A DNA stretch of 64,000 nt from Caballeronia mineralivorans PML1(12). Its GTDB lineage: Bacteria > Pseudomonadota > Gammaproteobacteria > Burkholderiales > Burkholderiaceae. The position numbers were made by a program, and so were the translations under genes. The stretch covers positions 1-64,000 of the forward strand of contig NZ_AEJF01000237.1 in the NCBI RefSeq assembly GCF_001028175.1, in the 5' to 3' direction. Shown here piece by piece: positions 36,916-46,924 of the stretch (position 1 is its first letter; each line of letters starts with the position of its first letter). The notes under the pieces were generated by a model. It was not told where the DNA came from. It did not search any database and saw nothing but the letters and a program-made list of their open reading frames with translations.

Positions 36916-38097
36916 CTACGGCCGCTCTACCGCGAGCGCCACACCCATACCGCCGCCGATACACAACGACGCCAGCCCTTTCTTCGCATCGCGTTTCTGC
37001 ATTTCATGCAGCAGCGTGACGAGAATCCGGCAACCGGACGCACCGATCGGATGACCGATCGCGATCGCCCCGCCGTTCACGTTGACCTTCGACGTGTCCC
37101 AGCCCATCTGCTGATGCACCGCGAGCGCCTGGGCCGCGAATGCCTCGTTGATTTCCATCAGATCGAGGTCGGACGCGGACCAGCCCGCGCGTTCCAGGCA
37201 GCGCTTCGATGCCGGCACGGGACCCATGCCCATCACCTTCGGATCGACGCCCGCGTTCGCGTACGCCTTGATGCGCGCGATTGGCGTGAGGCCTAGCGCA
37301 TCGGCCTTTTTCGCCGACATGACGATCACAGCCGCCGCGCCATCATTAAGACCGGACGCGTTCGCCGCGGTCACTGTGCCTTCCTTCGAGAACGCCGGTT
37401 TCAGGCTGGACAGGGACTCCGCCGTCACGCCGTGACGCACGAATTCGTCGGTGGCGAAACGCAGCGGCTCGCCTTTGCGCTGGGGAATTTCAACGGGTAC
37501 GATTTCATCGTTGAAACGGCCCGACTTCTGTGCCGCTTCCGCCTTGTTCTGCGACAACGCCGCAAACTCGTCCTGAGCCGCACGCGAAATGCCGTATTCC
37601 TTGGCGACGTTCTCCGCCGTAATACCCATGTGGATAGAGTTGAACGCGTCCCACAGGCCGTCGACGATCATCGAATCGATCAGCTTCGCGTCGCCCATGC
37701 GGAAACCGTCGCGTGAACCCGACAATACATGCGGCGCCGCGCTCATGTTTTCCTGACCGCCCGCGATCACGATGTCGGCATCGCCCGCGATAATCGCGTT
37801 CGCCGCCAGCATCACGGCCTTCAGGCCCGAGCCGCACACCTTGTTGATGGTCATGCCCGGCACCGAGCTGGGCAAGCCAGCCTTGATCAGCGCCTGGCGC
37901 GCCGGATTCTGACCCGAACCCGCCGTGAGAACCTGGCCGAGGATCACTTCACTGATCTGCTCGGGCTTGAGGTTTGCGCGTTCGAGTAATGCGCGAATCA
38001 CGATTGCACCGAGGTCGGGTGAGGCGATCTTCGCCAGCGACCCGCCGAATTTGCCGACGGCCGTCCGTGCGGCCGATACGATCACTACGTCTGTCAT
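36916..38097 (-). CDS. phaA: Acetyl-CoA acetyltransferase (PHB pathway)
   Basis: The 393-residue thiolase has Cys in [16 protein letters not shown], His in [10 protein letters not shown] and Cys in [16 protein letters not shown]. It condenses two acetyl-CoA molecules. The position between phaC and phaB fits PhaA. A second thiolase, bktB, lies 5 kb away. Confidence 0.95.
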   Translation of the reverse strand: MTDVVIVSAARTAVGKFGGSLAKIASPDLGAIVIRALLERANLKPEQISEVILGQVLTAGSGQNPARQALIKAGLPSSVPGMTINKVCGSGLKAVMLAANAIIAGDADIVIAGGQENMSAAPHVLSGSRDGFRMGDAKLIDSMIVDGLWDAFNSIHMGITAENVAKEYGISRAAQDEFAALSQNKAEAAQKSGRFNDEIVPVEIPQRKGEPLRFATDEFVRHGVTAESLSSLKPAFSKEGTVTAANASGLNDGAAAVIVMSAKKADALGLTPIARIKAYANAGVDPKVMGMGPVPASKRCLERAGWSASDLDLMEINEAFAAQALAVHQQMGWDTSKVNVNGGAIAIGHPIGASGCRILVTLLHEMQKRDAKKGLASLCIGGGMGVALAVERP

Positions 38098-38342
38098 TTC
38101 AGTTTCCTTTGAGAATCGAAAGTGCTAGCCCGGTTTTAGCCGGCTGACTGCGTGGCCGGCTGGATGCGTGTTCGCGCTTGCCCCTTGTTTGCCTGCTCCG
38201 TTTCTTGCTCCATTTCTGACCGGTGCAGGCGACGCTCTCAACAGCGCTGGCGCTACGGTTTCTTCAACTACTTCAGCTACGTTGAAACGGTACGTCGGAC
38301 ACTGTTGACCCGTCGCGTCCGAAATGCAATCGGGTCCGATCC

Positions 38343-38385
38343 GCATGACCCGTTTTGGCTAGAACTCAAGCTGCGTGGGTCATGC
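38343..38385 (-). terminator. Possible hairpin after phaC
   Basis: A perfect 9-bp inverted repeat (GCATGACCC at 38343 and GGGTCATGC at 38377) with a 25-base loop begins 8 bp after the phaC stop. There is no T-run, so it may attenuate rather than stop transcription into phaA. Confidence 0.3.
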
Positions 38386-38392
38386 TAAAACG

Positions 38393-40342
38393 TCATTGAT
38401 CCCGCTGCAGAACATAACGTCCCGGAGCCGGTTCGATCACCGGATAATCTTCCGACCCCAGCTCCGGCTTCGGCTTCACTTTCTTGCCTCCATGCCCGTC
38501 GAGCCATTCGGTCCACGTGGTCCACCAGCTACCCGGGTGTTCGGTCGCGCGCTCGAACCATTCATCGGCATCTTCGGGCAGGGTTTTGTCATCGGTATCG
38601 AGAAGCCAGAAACTGCGCTTGTTCTTCGACGGCGGATTGATCACGCCCGCTATGTGTCCCGATGCCCCGAGCACAAACGTCTGCGGCCCGGTCAACAACG
38701 GCGCGGACGCATACGCTGCCGTCCATGGCACGATGTGATCCTCGCGCGATCCATACAAGAACGTCGGCACGTCGATCAGCGATAAATCCACCGGCTCGCC
38801 ACACGTCGTCAGGTCGCGGGGATTACGCAGCCGATTTTCCAGATACGTGTTGCGCAGATACCAGACGAACATCGGTCCCGGCAGATTGGTCGAATCGCTG
38901 TTCCAGTACAGCAGGTCGAACGCCTGCGGCGTGCGGCCCTTCAGGTAGTTGTCCACCACGTAGTTCCACACCAGATCGTTCGGGCGCAGATACGAGAACG
39001 TGTTCGCGAACTCGACCCCACGCATCAGCGCCGGCGGTTTGCCGTCCTTGCCGCCGATGGCCTGCTCGCGCATCTGCACATGCTGCTCATCGATAAATAC
39101 ATCGAGCACGCCAGTGTCCGAAAAATCGAGCATGGCGGTGAGCAGCGTCATGGATGCAGCCGGATGTTCGCCACGCGCGGCCAGCACGGCAAGCGCCGTT
39201 GCGAGCATCGTGCCGCCCACGCAAAAGCCGAGCGTGTTGATCTGCTCGCGGCCGCTGATCTGCTTGACCACATCGATAGGCGTGAGCACACCTTCCTCGA
39301 TGTAATTGTCCCAAGTCTTATGCGCAATCGATGCATCCGCATTACGCCACGAAATCATGAAAACCTGATGGCCGGCATCGAGCGCATGGCTAACGAGCGA
39401 GCCTTCCGGCTGCAGGTCGAGGATGTAGAACTTGTTGATACACGGCGGCACGATCAGAAGCGGCCGCTCTCTTACGGTCGCGGTATGCGGCGTGTACTGG
39501 ATCAGTTGCAGCAGGTCGTTCTCGAAGACGACCGAACCTTGCGTGGTCGCGATGTTCTTGCCGACCACGAAACCCGATTCATCGCTTTGCTGGATCTTGC
39601 CGCGCTGCATGTCGGCGAGCAGATTCATCATGCCTTTTTGCAGGCTCTCGCCGCGGCTCTCGATCAGCGCCTTCTGCGCATCCGGATTCAACGCAATGTA
39701 GTTGCTCGGCGACGCGGCCGCCGCCCATTGCTGCACGGCGAATCGAATCCGTTCGCGGGTCTTGTGATCCCCTTCGACAGCTTCTGCAAGCTCCTGCAAA
39801 TAGCGCGCGTTCAGTACATACCATGCCGCGGTGAATGCAAAACCGGGGGTGGATTGCCACGCGATCGCACTGAAGCGCCGGTCTTTCAGCGTCGATAAAT
39901 CGATGCTTTGTGCACTTGCCTGTTTGATGAGTTCCGTGGCGTCGCGCGAGAAACTGGCCTGCAGTTCCTGCAAGCGCTGCGGCGCGATAGCCGCGGTCGG
40001 AATCTTCGGCATGGCGGGCATCGACGGTATCGCGAACGGAGATTGGCCATTACCGCCAGGAAAACCAGGAAACCCCTGGAAACCGCCAAACGCGGCGAAC
40101 GGATTCGCCGCTGCCGATACTGATTCACCCGTTTCCGTTTGTCCTGCTTGAGCGGCAAACTTTTGCCACAGCCCCGGATCGGCTACTGCGCGCCATGTGT
40201 TGAGCCATTGCTCGAACATCTTTTGCACTGCTGCGGGGTCCGCAGCCGGCGTGCCAAAAGGCGTGCCCGTTGTCGCCTCGGCAGCGGCGGACGAACGTGA
40301 AGAACCGGGTGACGATGAGGAAGAAGATCTGGAGGCAGCCAT
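38393..40342 (-). CDS. phaC: Class I polyhydroxyalkanoate synthase
   Basis: The 649-residue enzyme has the lipase-box-like nucleophile motif GFCVGG (catalytic Cys), Asp in YGSREDHIVPW and His in GASGHIAGVINPPSK. These are the class I PhaC triad, which polymerises (R)-3-hydroxyacyl-CoA. The N-terminus is longer than in Cupriavidus PhaC, with Ser/Ala-rich and Gly/Pro-Phe-rich low-complexity stretches. ATG 40342 is used; a further ATG at 40420 would add 26 residues and neither has a strong Shine-Dalgarno. Confidence 0.94.
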   Translation of the reverse strand: MAASRSSSSSSPGSSRSSAAAEATTGTPFGTPAADPAAVQKMFEQWLNTWRAVADPGLWQKFAAQAGQTETGESVSAAANPFAAFGGFQGFPGFPGGNGQSPFAIPSMPAMPKIPTAAIAPQRLQELQASFSRDATELIKQASAQSIDLSTLKDRRFSAIAWQSTPGFAFTAAWYVLNARYLQELAEAVEGDHKTRERIRFAVQQWAAAASPSNYIALNPDAQKALIESRGESLQKGMMNLLADMQRGKIQQSDESGFVVGKNIATTQGSVVFENDLLQLIQYTPHTATVRERPLLIVPPCINKFYILDLQPEGSLVSHALDAGHQVFMISWRNADASIAHKTWDNYIEEGVLTPIDVVKQISGREQINTLGFCVGGTMLATALAVLAARGEHPAASMTLLTAMLDFSDTGVLDVFIDEQHVQMREQAIGGKDGKPPALMRGVEFANTFSYLRPNDLVWNYVVDNYLKGRTPQAFDLLYWNSDSTNLPGPMFVWYLRNTYLENRLRNPRDLTTCGEPVDLSLIDVPTFLYGSREDHIVPWTAAYASAPLLTGPQTFVLGASGHIAGVINPPSKNKRSFWLLDTDDKTLPEDADEWFERATEHPGSWWTTWTEWLDGHGGKKVKPKPELGSEDYPVIEPAPGRYVLQRDQ

Positions 40343-40691
40343 ATCCGCGTTTAACCTAAGCGTCCCGAGAGACTGAGTTGCTGATGCAGGCGTGACGTGG
40401 AGCCGCGTCGTCGCGGTCATCGCGCCGGGCCGCTAAACGCCCGACTGCAATGATGTGACCTTGCTACGCCGTGCGCTTTTGTGAAACATTCTTGCTCCGC
40501 GGTGCAAGGCGTGTCAATGCGTCGCCTTGATTTTGACGCAGTGCGATATTTTTTTCATCATCGTTTTCCCGATGTGACGCGGTGATGAATGTCAAGATTT
40601 GTTGCGCAACATAAGACGCGGAAGTCGCGTTTTCGGAGCGCAGCAAAAACCGTGCGCCCGGGCATCGCGTCAACATGGGGTGAGCGACGGC
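40343..40691 (-). promoter_or_regulatory. phaC upstream region with perfect 12-bp palindrome
   Basis: The 349 bp between phaC and pgeF hold no gene. A perfect palindrome TGTTGCGCAACA lies at 40600-40611. An A/T-rich tract (GATATTTTTTTCATCATCG) follows at 40551-40569. PhaR-type regulators bind TGC-rich dyads in some bacteria, so the palindrome is a candidate operator. That assignment is inferred. Confidence 0.35.
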
Positions 40692-41552
40692 TTAATCCGC
40701 CAGCCAGATCATTGCGGCCAGGCGCCCGGTTGTCCGGTCCCGTCGATACGAATAGAACCGATCCGCTTCAGTCACCGTGCAAAACGTACCGCCATGGACG
40801 TTCTGCGATGGCACGCCCGCCTTTTCAAGGCGCAAACGGGCGAGCGCATAGAGATCCGCGAGATATTTGTGTTTTTCATCGCGCTCGACAAACGCAGCAA
40901 CAGTCGCATCCCGGCACGCGGGATCGGCCGCAGCGATGAACGCGTCGAACACGTCCTCGCCGACTTCGAACGCCGTCGGGCCGATCGCCGGCCCGAGCCA
41001 TGCGTGCAGCGTGCTGGTCTGGGCGCCAGCCAGATGGGCAACGCGCGCCGCCGTCTTCTCCACGATTCCAGCCGCCAGTCCACGCCAGCCGGCGTGCGCT
41101 GCACCGACGGCGCGGCCGGTTGCATCGCAAAGAAGTACCGGCAGGCAATCCGCGATCATCACTACACACACTACACCCGTGCGATCCGTCACCGCGGCGT
41201 CGGCTCTAACCGCCGAAGCGGCAGAACCGGCGCAGCGATCGATTACCGCGCCCGCATCCTCGATCTGCGCCCCATGCACTTGCTCGAGCCACGCAACGGG
41301 AGCACCGGTGAGTTCGACCACACGCCGGCGGTTTTCCATCACGGCTTCGGGCGCATCGCCCGTGTGCAGGCCGAGATTGAGTCCGCCGCGGCCATTCGCA
41401 CCGCCATACGGCGCGGCGCTGACGCCGCCATTGCGCGTGGTCGCGAGCGCGTGCACGCGCTGCGAAACAGCGCCAGTACCGCTCGACCAATCGGGCCAAA
41501 GGCAATCGTCGTGACGAAGCGGCGCGTACGCAGCGAAGTCAGCCTTCACCAT
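40692..41552 (-). CDS. pgeF: Multicopper-like polyphenol oxidase / purine nucleoside phosphorylase (YfiH, PgeF)
   Basis: The 286-residue DUF152 (Cu-oxidase_4) protein shows the family metal-site strings WLEQVHGA, MIADCLPVLL, GAAHAGWRGLAAGIVE and LGPAIGPTAFEVG. Family members act as peptidoglycan-editing factors and purine nucleoside phosphorylases. It begins 5 bp after the rluD stop, which suggests coexpression. Confidence 0.9.
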   Translation of the reverse strand: MVKADFAAYAPLRHDDCLWPDWSSGTGAVSQRVHALATTRNGGVSAAPYGGANGRGGLNLGLHTGDAPEAVMENRRRVVELTGAPVAWLEQVHGAQIEDAGAVIDRCAGSAASAVRADAAVTDRTGVVCVVMIADCLPVLLCDATGRAVGAAHAGWRGLAAGIVEKTAARVAHLAGAQTSTLHAWLGPAIGPTAFEVGEDVFDAFIAAADPACRDATVAAFVERDEKHKYLADLYALARLRLEKAGVPSQNVHGGTFCTVTEADRFYSYRRDRTTGRLAAMIWLAD

Positions 41553-41557
41553 GGGCG

Positions 41558-42811
41558 TTATTCCTCGTCGTCATCGTCATCGTCGTATTCGATCGGCTGC
41601 GACTCGTCCCAGCCGCCGCGCGCCTGCGCGTCGTATCCCTCTTCCTCGATGAAATCCGCGTCCTCAGGATCGAGATCCGTCGCTTCGTCGCGTCCGAGGC
41701 CCAGTTCCGCAGCCAACGCCTCGATATCCTCCGGCACGTCCGCGCGCCAGCTGATCTCGCGGCCCGTGGTCGGATGAATCAGCCCGAGCCGCCAGGCGTG
41801 CAGCGCCTGTCGATTGAAACCGTCCGGCAGCGGTTGCACCGAGCGCTTGCCGCGTGCGTGGCCGTAGATCGGATCACCGAGCAGCGGATGACGAATATGC
41901 GCGCAATGCACGCGAATCTGGTGGGTTCGTCCCGTATCGAGATCGCAGTGAACGGCGGACACTGGCTGGTTGTTCCACATCGCGCGGTCGATGGTGCGAT
42001 AGTGTGTGCGGGCATATTTCCCCGATGCGCTCTCCACCACCGCCATGCGCGTGCGGTCGCGCGGATCGCGGCCGATCGGAGCGTCGATCGTGCCCTCGTC
42101 CGGCATCGTCCCCCACACCAGAGCAACGTAGCGGCGCTTCACCGTGCGGGCCTGCAACTGGCGCGTGAGGACAGTCTGCGCTTCGAGCGTGCGCGCCACC
42201 ACCATCAATCCCGACGTTTCCTTATCCAGCCGATGCACGATGCCCGCGCGCGGCAAACCCGCGGCGGCGTCGCCGTATCGATACAGCAGGCCGTTGAGCA
42301 GCGTGCCGCTCCAGTTGCCCGCGGCCGGATGCACGACCATGCCAGCGGGCTTGTTGATGACCACGAGCGCATCGTCTTCATAAACGATGTCCAGCGGCAC
42401 CGGTTCCGGCGTGAACGCAAGCTGTTCGGGCAGCAAATCGGGAATCAGCGTGATGGTGGCGCCCAGCGGCACCGGCTGCCGGATCTTCGCGGGTGCGCCG
42501 TCCACCTGCACGCGTTGCGCATCGATCCAGGTCTGCAGGCGGCTGCGCGAGAATTCGGGGAATAACCGCGCCATGACCTTGTCGAGGCGCTCGCCGGCGT
42601 ACTCGTCGGGCACGAGGATCGTGCGCGGCGTTTCGGCGTCGGCGCGGCGCTCGTGCAGGTTGGTGGGCACGGGTTTGCCATGAATCTCCGATGTAACATC
42701 CGGCGCAGCTGCCGGTTCGGTCAAATCGTCCGGGCGAGCGTCGTCGGCCGATGCGCTTGGGCTATAATCTTTGCTGCGATCTTTGGTACGACTTGTACTT
42801 GAGCGGGTCAT
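41558..42811 (-). CDS. rluD: 23S rRNA pseudouridine synthase
   Basis: The 417-residue protein has an S4 RNA-binding domain ([20 protein letters not shown]) and the RluA-family catalytic motif [15 protein letters not shown] with catalytic Asp. [12 protein letters not shown] completes the core. It should make pseudouridines in helix 69 of 23S rRNA. Two extensions are unusual in composition: a charged N-terminal 70 residues and an acidic tail ending [10 protein letters not shown]. It diverges from bamD with only 46 bp between starts. Confidence 0.93.
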   Translation of the reverse strand: MTRSSTSRTKDRSKDYSPSASADDARPDDLTEPAAAPDVTSEIHGKPVPTNLHERRADAETPRTILVPDEYAGERLDKVMARLFPEFSRSRLQTWIDAQRVQVDGAPAKIRQPVPLGATITLIPDLLPEQLAFTPEPVPLDIVYEDDALVVINKPAGMVVHPAAGNWSGTLLNGLLYRYGDAAAGLPRAGIVHRLDKETSGLMVVARTLEAQTVLTRQLQARTVKRRYVALVWGTMPDEGTIDAPIGRDPRDRTRMAVVESASGKYARTHYRTIDRAMWNNQPVSAVHCDLDTGRTHQIRVHCAHIRHPLLGDPIYGHARGKRSVQPLPDGFNRQALHAWRLGLIHPTTGREISWRADVPEDIEALAAELGLGRDEATDLDPEDADFIEEEGYDAQARGGWDESQPIEYDDDDDDEE

Positions 42812-42857
42812 TTAGACTGAAAAGCTGGGAATTAGCCAGAAAGGCATGAGCTAGAAA

Positions 42858-43742
42858 ATGCAAGCACTGATGCGAGCCGTGAATCAAGCTTTGAGAACCG
42901 TTTTGAACCCTGTGCGCCAGTTGCTCCGGCTATCGTCGAACTCGTCGGTCAGGGTCGTCGCGCTGGCTGCGGGTGCCGTCATCGTTGCGGGCTGTCATGG
43001 TTTGCCCGAGAAAACCGACGAAACGGCAACGTGGAATAACGGCAAATTATACTCGGAGGCGCAGGATGCGCTGACCGGCGGTGACTTCGGCAAATGTGCG
43101 AAGTATTTCGAGAACCTGGAAGGTCGCGATCCGTTCGGTCATTTTGCGCAACAAGCGCAGATCAATGTCGCTTACTGCAACTGGAAGGACGGTGAAACCG
43201 CTTCCGCAGATTCGGCCATCGACCGCTTCATCAAGCTGCATCCGGATCACCCGGACATCGCCTACGCGTATTACCTGAAAGGCATGATCCACTTCAACGA
43301 CGACCTCGGTCTGTTCGGCCGTTTTTCCGGCCAGGACATGAGCGAACGCGATCCGAAGTCGCTGCGCGAATCGTACGATGCGTTCAAGGTCGTGGTCGAC
43401 AAATACCCGCAAAGCAAGTATGCGCCGGACGCTGCGCAACGCATGCGTTACATCGTGAATGCGCTGGCTTCGCACGAAGTACACGCGGCGGACTATTACT
43501 ATCGGCGCGGCGCGTATGTGGCGGCAATCAATCGCGCGCAACTCGCGATTCGTGAATACCGGAATGCGCCTGCAACAGAAGACGCATTGCACATCATGAT
43601 GCTGTCGTACGGCAAGCTGGATCAGCCGCAACTGGAAGGCGACACGAAGCGCGTGTTGGCCGCCACGTTCCCCGACAGCCCGTATGTCACCGGCAAGCAG
43701 CGCCCCGGTAAGGAGAACAAATCGTGGTGGCAGATTTGGTAA
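42858..43742 (+). CDS. bamD: BamD, outer-membrane protein assembly lipoprotein
   Basis: The 294-residue lipoprotein has a long N-region before the lipobox VAGC (Cys at about residue 53) and then BamD-type TPR repeats (EAQDALTGGDFGKCAKYFEN, DIAYAYYLKGMIHFND, QSKYAPDAAQRMRYI). It is a core component of the BAM complex folding outer-membrane proteins. If the true start is an internal ATG (for example 42870), the signal would be nearer normal length. It ends at a strong terminator. Confidence 0.94.
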   Translation: MQALMRAVNQALRTVLNPVRQLLRLSSNSSVRVVALAAGAVIVAGCHGLPEKTDETATWNNGKLYSEAQDALTGGDFGKCAKYFENLEGRDPFGHFAQQAQINVAYCNWKDGETASADSAIDRFIKLHPDHPDIAYAYYLKGMIHFNDDLGLFGRFSGQDMSERDPKSLRESYDAFKVVVDKYPQSKYAPDAAQRMRYIVNALASHEVHAADYYYRRGAYVAAINRAQLAIREYRNAPATEDALHIMMLSYGKLDQPQLEGDTKRVLAATFPDSPYVTGKQRPGKENKSWWQIW

Positions 43743-43822
43743 GCGTTTCTGGACGCTGAGCGTTGTAATAAAAAACCCGGCGAAAGCCGCAATGCTGCTC
43801 AGTTAAGTTTCGCTTTGTGAAA

Positions 43823-43852
43823 AGCCGCGCTCATTGCTGAGCGCGGTTTTTT
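43823..43852 (+). terminator. Intrinsic terminator of bamD
   Basis: CCGCGCTCA-TTGC-TGAGCGCGG forms a perfect 9-bp stem followed by T6, 82 bp after the bamD stop. Its right arm is also the start of the inverted repeat shared with the end of the dinG-like gene. Confidence 0.85.
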
Positions 43853-43868
43853 GCATTTCGAACGCCAC
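43838..43868 (+). repeat. Left copy of a 31-bp inverted repeat bounding the accessory block
   Basis: This 31-bp segment begins TGAGCGCGGTTTTTTGCAT and matches the minus-strand sequence at 61855-61825 at 28 of 31 positions. The match ends sharply on the inner side. The outer edge coincides with the bamD terminator arm. Confidence 0.7.
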
Positions 43869-43943
43869 GACCTCGTTCAGCGGTCGGCCAAGACTCGCGC
43901 ACAACTATAGGTTGCCAAGCTGCGCGAGCCGACCATTAAGCGC

Positions 43944-45503
43944 TCATACCTTGAACACGCCGACGGTTTCGCGCAGCGTGCTGGCTTGATCGGACATCGC
44001 TTGCGCGGCCGCTGTCGCCTGCTCGACCAACGCCGCATTTTGCTGCGTGACCTGGTCCATCTGGCTGACGGCCGTGCTGACCTGCTCAATACCCGTACTT
44101 TGCTGCATTGAAGCCGCCGAAATCTCTTTCATGATGTCGGTCACTTGCCTGACAGATGTCAACAACTGCTCCATGCTCGCACCTGCATCGTTCGCGAGAC
44201 TCGAACCGCTGTCCACATAATTCAGCGACTCGCCAATCTGGTCTTTCACTTGCTTGGCTGCGCTCGCGCAACGCTGAGCCAGCGCTCGTACTTCTCCGGC
44301 AACCACGGCGAACCCCCGCCCTTCCTCCCCCGCGCGCGCCGCCTCTACCGCCGCGTTGAGCGCAAGAATATTGGTCTGGAACGCGATGCCTTCGATCAGC
44401 GTGATGATCTCGCCGACCTTCGAAGAACTCGCCGATATTTCCTGCATCTTGGTAACCACCCGCTCCACCACATCGCCACCGGCGGCTGCCGCATCGGACG
44501 CGGTCTGGGCGAGCTGGTTCGCCTTGTTGGCATTGTCGGTGTTTTGTTTTACGGTCGAGGTCAGCTCTTCCATGCTAGCGGCGGTTTCTTCCAATGAGGC
44601 CGCCTGCTGTTCAGTGCGCTGCGACAAGTCGACGTTGCCTTGGGCCATCTCCGCCGCCGCGACCGCGATCAGGTCCGCGGAGGTCTTGATATCGGCGACC
44701 ATGCCGCTGAGTTGCAGGCGCATGCCCTCCAGCGACGCCATCAAGCTGGCCTTATCCCCCGGTGCCAGCGCGACCGCTGTTGTCAAGTTTCCGCAAGCAA
44801 TCTCGCCGGCCACACGCTGCGCATCGCTAGGTTCCGCACCCAGTTGCGACAAGATGCTGCGTGTAATCAGCAATGCGCCCACCACGCCAACCAGCAATGC
44901 TGCGAGCGCCGCGCCAACGGTGACGATGCGAAGCTGTGAATAACGTGTAGCAGCAAGCGCTGCGTTGTCCTGCATGGTCTGCTTTTCGAGTTCGATTAGC
45001 TCTCGGAGCGTTCCGCGCCATTGCGTCTGCTTGGGCCGGACGTCCTGCAACAACGCCTTATTCGCCGCGGCCTTGTCGCCCGAGACAATGAGCTCCGCGG
45101 TGTGGGCCATCAAGGGAAGCGTGTCCGCTTCGTTGGCTTTCAGCTTGTCGAGGATCCTTTGTTCCGTGTACGTCACCGAGCCGGCCGCCGCGAAAGCCTC
45201 GGCGAGATTGCGCGCCGCCGCGGCATAAATCCCCTCCTCATGCTTGATCTTGTCGATGTTGCTGTCGAGTTCCTTCTTGTCATCGACCAGCATCATGTCG
45301 CGGATGGCAATGGACCGCTGATCCAGCGAAGAACGCATGGTCTGCGCGAGCGTCATTTCCTGCGTGCTTCCATCCACAGTGTTTTTCAGCGTGTCATTGA
45401 TTTTCGCCATTCCGAACAAACCGACAAACGCCACGACGCCAACCAGGGCCAGCAACGCGCCGAATGCGATCGAGAGCCGGGTCACCACTTTCAACTGCCG
45501 CAT
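43944..45503 (-). CDS. Methyl-accepting chemotaxis protein
   Basis: The 519-residue receptor has TM1 (about 10-34), a periplasmic four-helix-bundle domain of about 150 residues, TM2 (about 192-214) and a HAMP region. The hairpin tip reads IEGIAFQTNILALNAAVEAARAGEEGRGFAVV. This is the Tar-like class found in large numbers in Burkholderia. No CheR pentapeptide is present at the end (ETVGVFKV). The ligand is unknown. ATG 45503 is preferred over GTG one codon earlier. An exact sigma-28 promoter match lies upstream, tying it to flagellar regulation. Confidence 0.93.
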   Translation of the reverse strand: MRQLKVVTRLSIAFGALLALVGVVAFVGLFGMAKINDTLKNTVDGSTQEMTLAQTMRSSLDQRSIAIRDMMLVDDKKELDSNIDKIKHEEGIYAAAARNLAEAFAAAGSVTYTEQRILDKLKANEADTLPLMAHTAELIVSGDKAAANKALLQDVRPKQTQWRGTLRELIELEKQTMQDNAALAATRYSQLRIVTVGAALAALLVGVVGALLITRSILSQLGAEPSDAQRVAGEIACGNLTTAVALAPGDKASLMASLEGMRLQLSGMVADIKTSADLIAVAAAEMAQGNVDLSQRTEQQAASLEETAASMEELTSTVKQNTDNANKANQLAQTASDAAAAGGDVVERVVTKMQEISASSSKVGEIITLIEGIAFQTNILALNAAVEAARAGEEGRGFAVVAGEVRALAQRCASAAKQVKDQIGESLNYVDSGSSLANDAGASMEQLLTSVRQVTDIMKEISAASMQQSTGIEQVSTAVSQMDQVTQQNAALVEQATAAAQAMSDQASTLRETVGVFKV

Positions 45504-45722
45504 CACAACGATCCTATAAAAATTATTCGAGAGACCTGTTCGGTGTCAGGAGGATATAAGCGGCCGGACTGATTCATGTGCGCGGCGTGCGGCGCCAGGA
45601 ACAGTGTCACGTTGGGACAAGCGTCATTGCCGGCAACGGTCATGGGTAGCGTGCGCATATAGAACGCGCGTCCGCCTAAGTGTCTTGCGACCCCGACGCC
45701 GCAATTTTTTCTTAAGGCTTAT

Positions 45723-45749
45723 TTATCGGCAGGTAATGGCGGGTCTTTA
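45723..45749 (-). promoter_or_regulatory. Sigma-28 (FliA) promoter of the chemoreceptor gene
   Basis: On the minus strand TAAA is followed by exactly 15 bases and then GCCGATAA, an exact match to the FliA consensus as I know it. It would give a leader of about 210 nt before the ATG at 45503. No competing gene lies between. Confidence 0.75.
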
Positions 45750-46162
45750 GCGGCGGCAGGGTCAGCCGGACGTAACCGGCGTCATGCGCTTGTTACCAAC
45801 CATTATTGCAAGCTGCCTGCCGGATGAAAATTCAAGCTGTCACATCGCAAGTGGGGTGGGAGGCCGTGTCGCTCCTGAAGGCCTGAATTGTTAAACGGCT
45901 TTACTTTGAGAAACGCGCATCGGGGCCTCGGCCACGAGTGTCAGTCGGCGTCCGGCCAGGAACTGCCGTTCGAGGTGACGATTTAAATTTCCCTATGGCA
46001 GACGCCCAGAGTCCGCCTGACAACGAGACATAATTTCGGCGCCGAAGCGATAGCCTCGGTCGGGTACTGCGGTGTAGGTGTAGCATCCCAGCACTTAAAC
46101 ATTGGTCTTCGCCAGTCCCGTTAGAGCGGGGGCGACTTCGAGTCAAATCGCAGAGGTCAATC
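45750..46162. other. Intergenic region between divergent chemoreceptor and DUF4239-like genes
   Basis: Apart from the sigma-28 promoter at its left edge I see no gene, tRNA or strong hairpin in these 413 bp. The promoter of the following membrane-protein gene should be here. Confidence 0.5.
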
Positions 46163-46924
46163 ATGAGCTCATTGATGGTCGCCTTGATCGTGTTTGTGTG
46201 CGTCTTCGACAGCGGGGTGCTCGGCTTGGGTCTTCGCTCTTTTCTTCCCGACCATCACCTGGACGAGGATTCGACGGCTATCGTGAAGCTGGGGGCCGGC
46301 CTGATGGCGACGCTCGCGGCTCTCGTCCTTGGTCTCCTCATCGCTTCGGCAAAGGTTTCTTTCGACCGACTCAACGACGAGTTCACGCAGACGGCGGCTA
46401 CGGTCATCGTGCTCGATCGCACCTTGGCCGATTATGGCCCGGAGGCGAAGGAAGCCCGCGAACTCCTGCGCGGCACCTACGCCTCAGCTGTGGAGCAGTT
46501 TTATTCCGGAGGAACTGACGTGAAGGCCAATGTGGACGCTCCGGATAGCCTGGCGCGCATGGTGCAATTTCAGCAAAAGCTTCGAGAACTGGCGCCACGA
46601 AACGACATGGGGCGCTTGGTTCAATCAGAGGCCCTGGCCCGAAGCCACGACCTGGCGCAAACGCGCTGGATACTGTTCCGACCAGGGCAGGGCGCGATCC
46701 CAGCGCCATTCCTGGCGGTGCTGGTGCTCTGGCTTGGCATCCTCTTCGCCGGATTCGGGCTGGTCAGCGCCAACAAGCGGACCGCCGTTGCGACGCTTTT
46801 CGTCTGTGCGCTATCGGTCTCCGGCGCTATTTTCCTGATCGAGGACATCGCCCACCCGCTCGAAGGGCTGATGCAGATCTCGCGCACGCCGGCGCTGATC
46901 GCGCTCTCCCATCTCGGCCAATAG
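46163..46924 (+). CDS. Membrane protein, DUF4239-like (bestrophin-like)
   Basis: The 253-residue protein has two N-terminal membrane spans (VALIVFVCVFDSGVLGLGL and MATLAALVLGLLIASAKVSF) and two near the C-terminus (FLAVLVLWLGILFAGFGLV and RTAVATLFVCALSVSGAIFL). A soluble helical region lies between, starting FDRLNDEFTQTAATVIVLDR. The topology and the DRTLADYGPEAKEARELLR part fit the DUF4239 family, of unknown function. AGAGGT precedes the ATG. Confidence 0.7.
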   Translation: MSSLMVALIVFVCVFDSGVLGLGLRSFLPDHHLDEDSTAIVKLGAGLMATLAALVLGLLIASAKVSFDRLNDEFTQTAATVIVLDRTLADYGPEAKEARELLRGTYASAVEQFYSGGTDVKANVDAPDSLARMVQFQQKLRELAPRNDMGRLVQSEALARSHDLAQTRWILFRPGQGAIPAPFLAVLVLWLGILFAGFGLVSANKRTAVATLFVCALSVSGAIFLIEDIAHPLEGLMQISRTPALIALSHLGQ

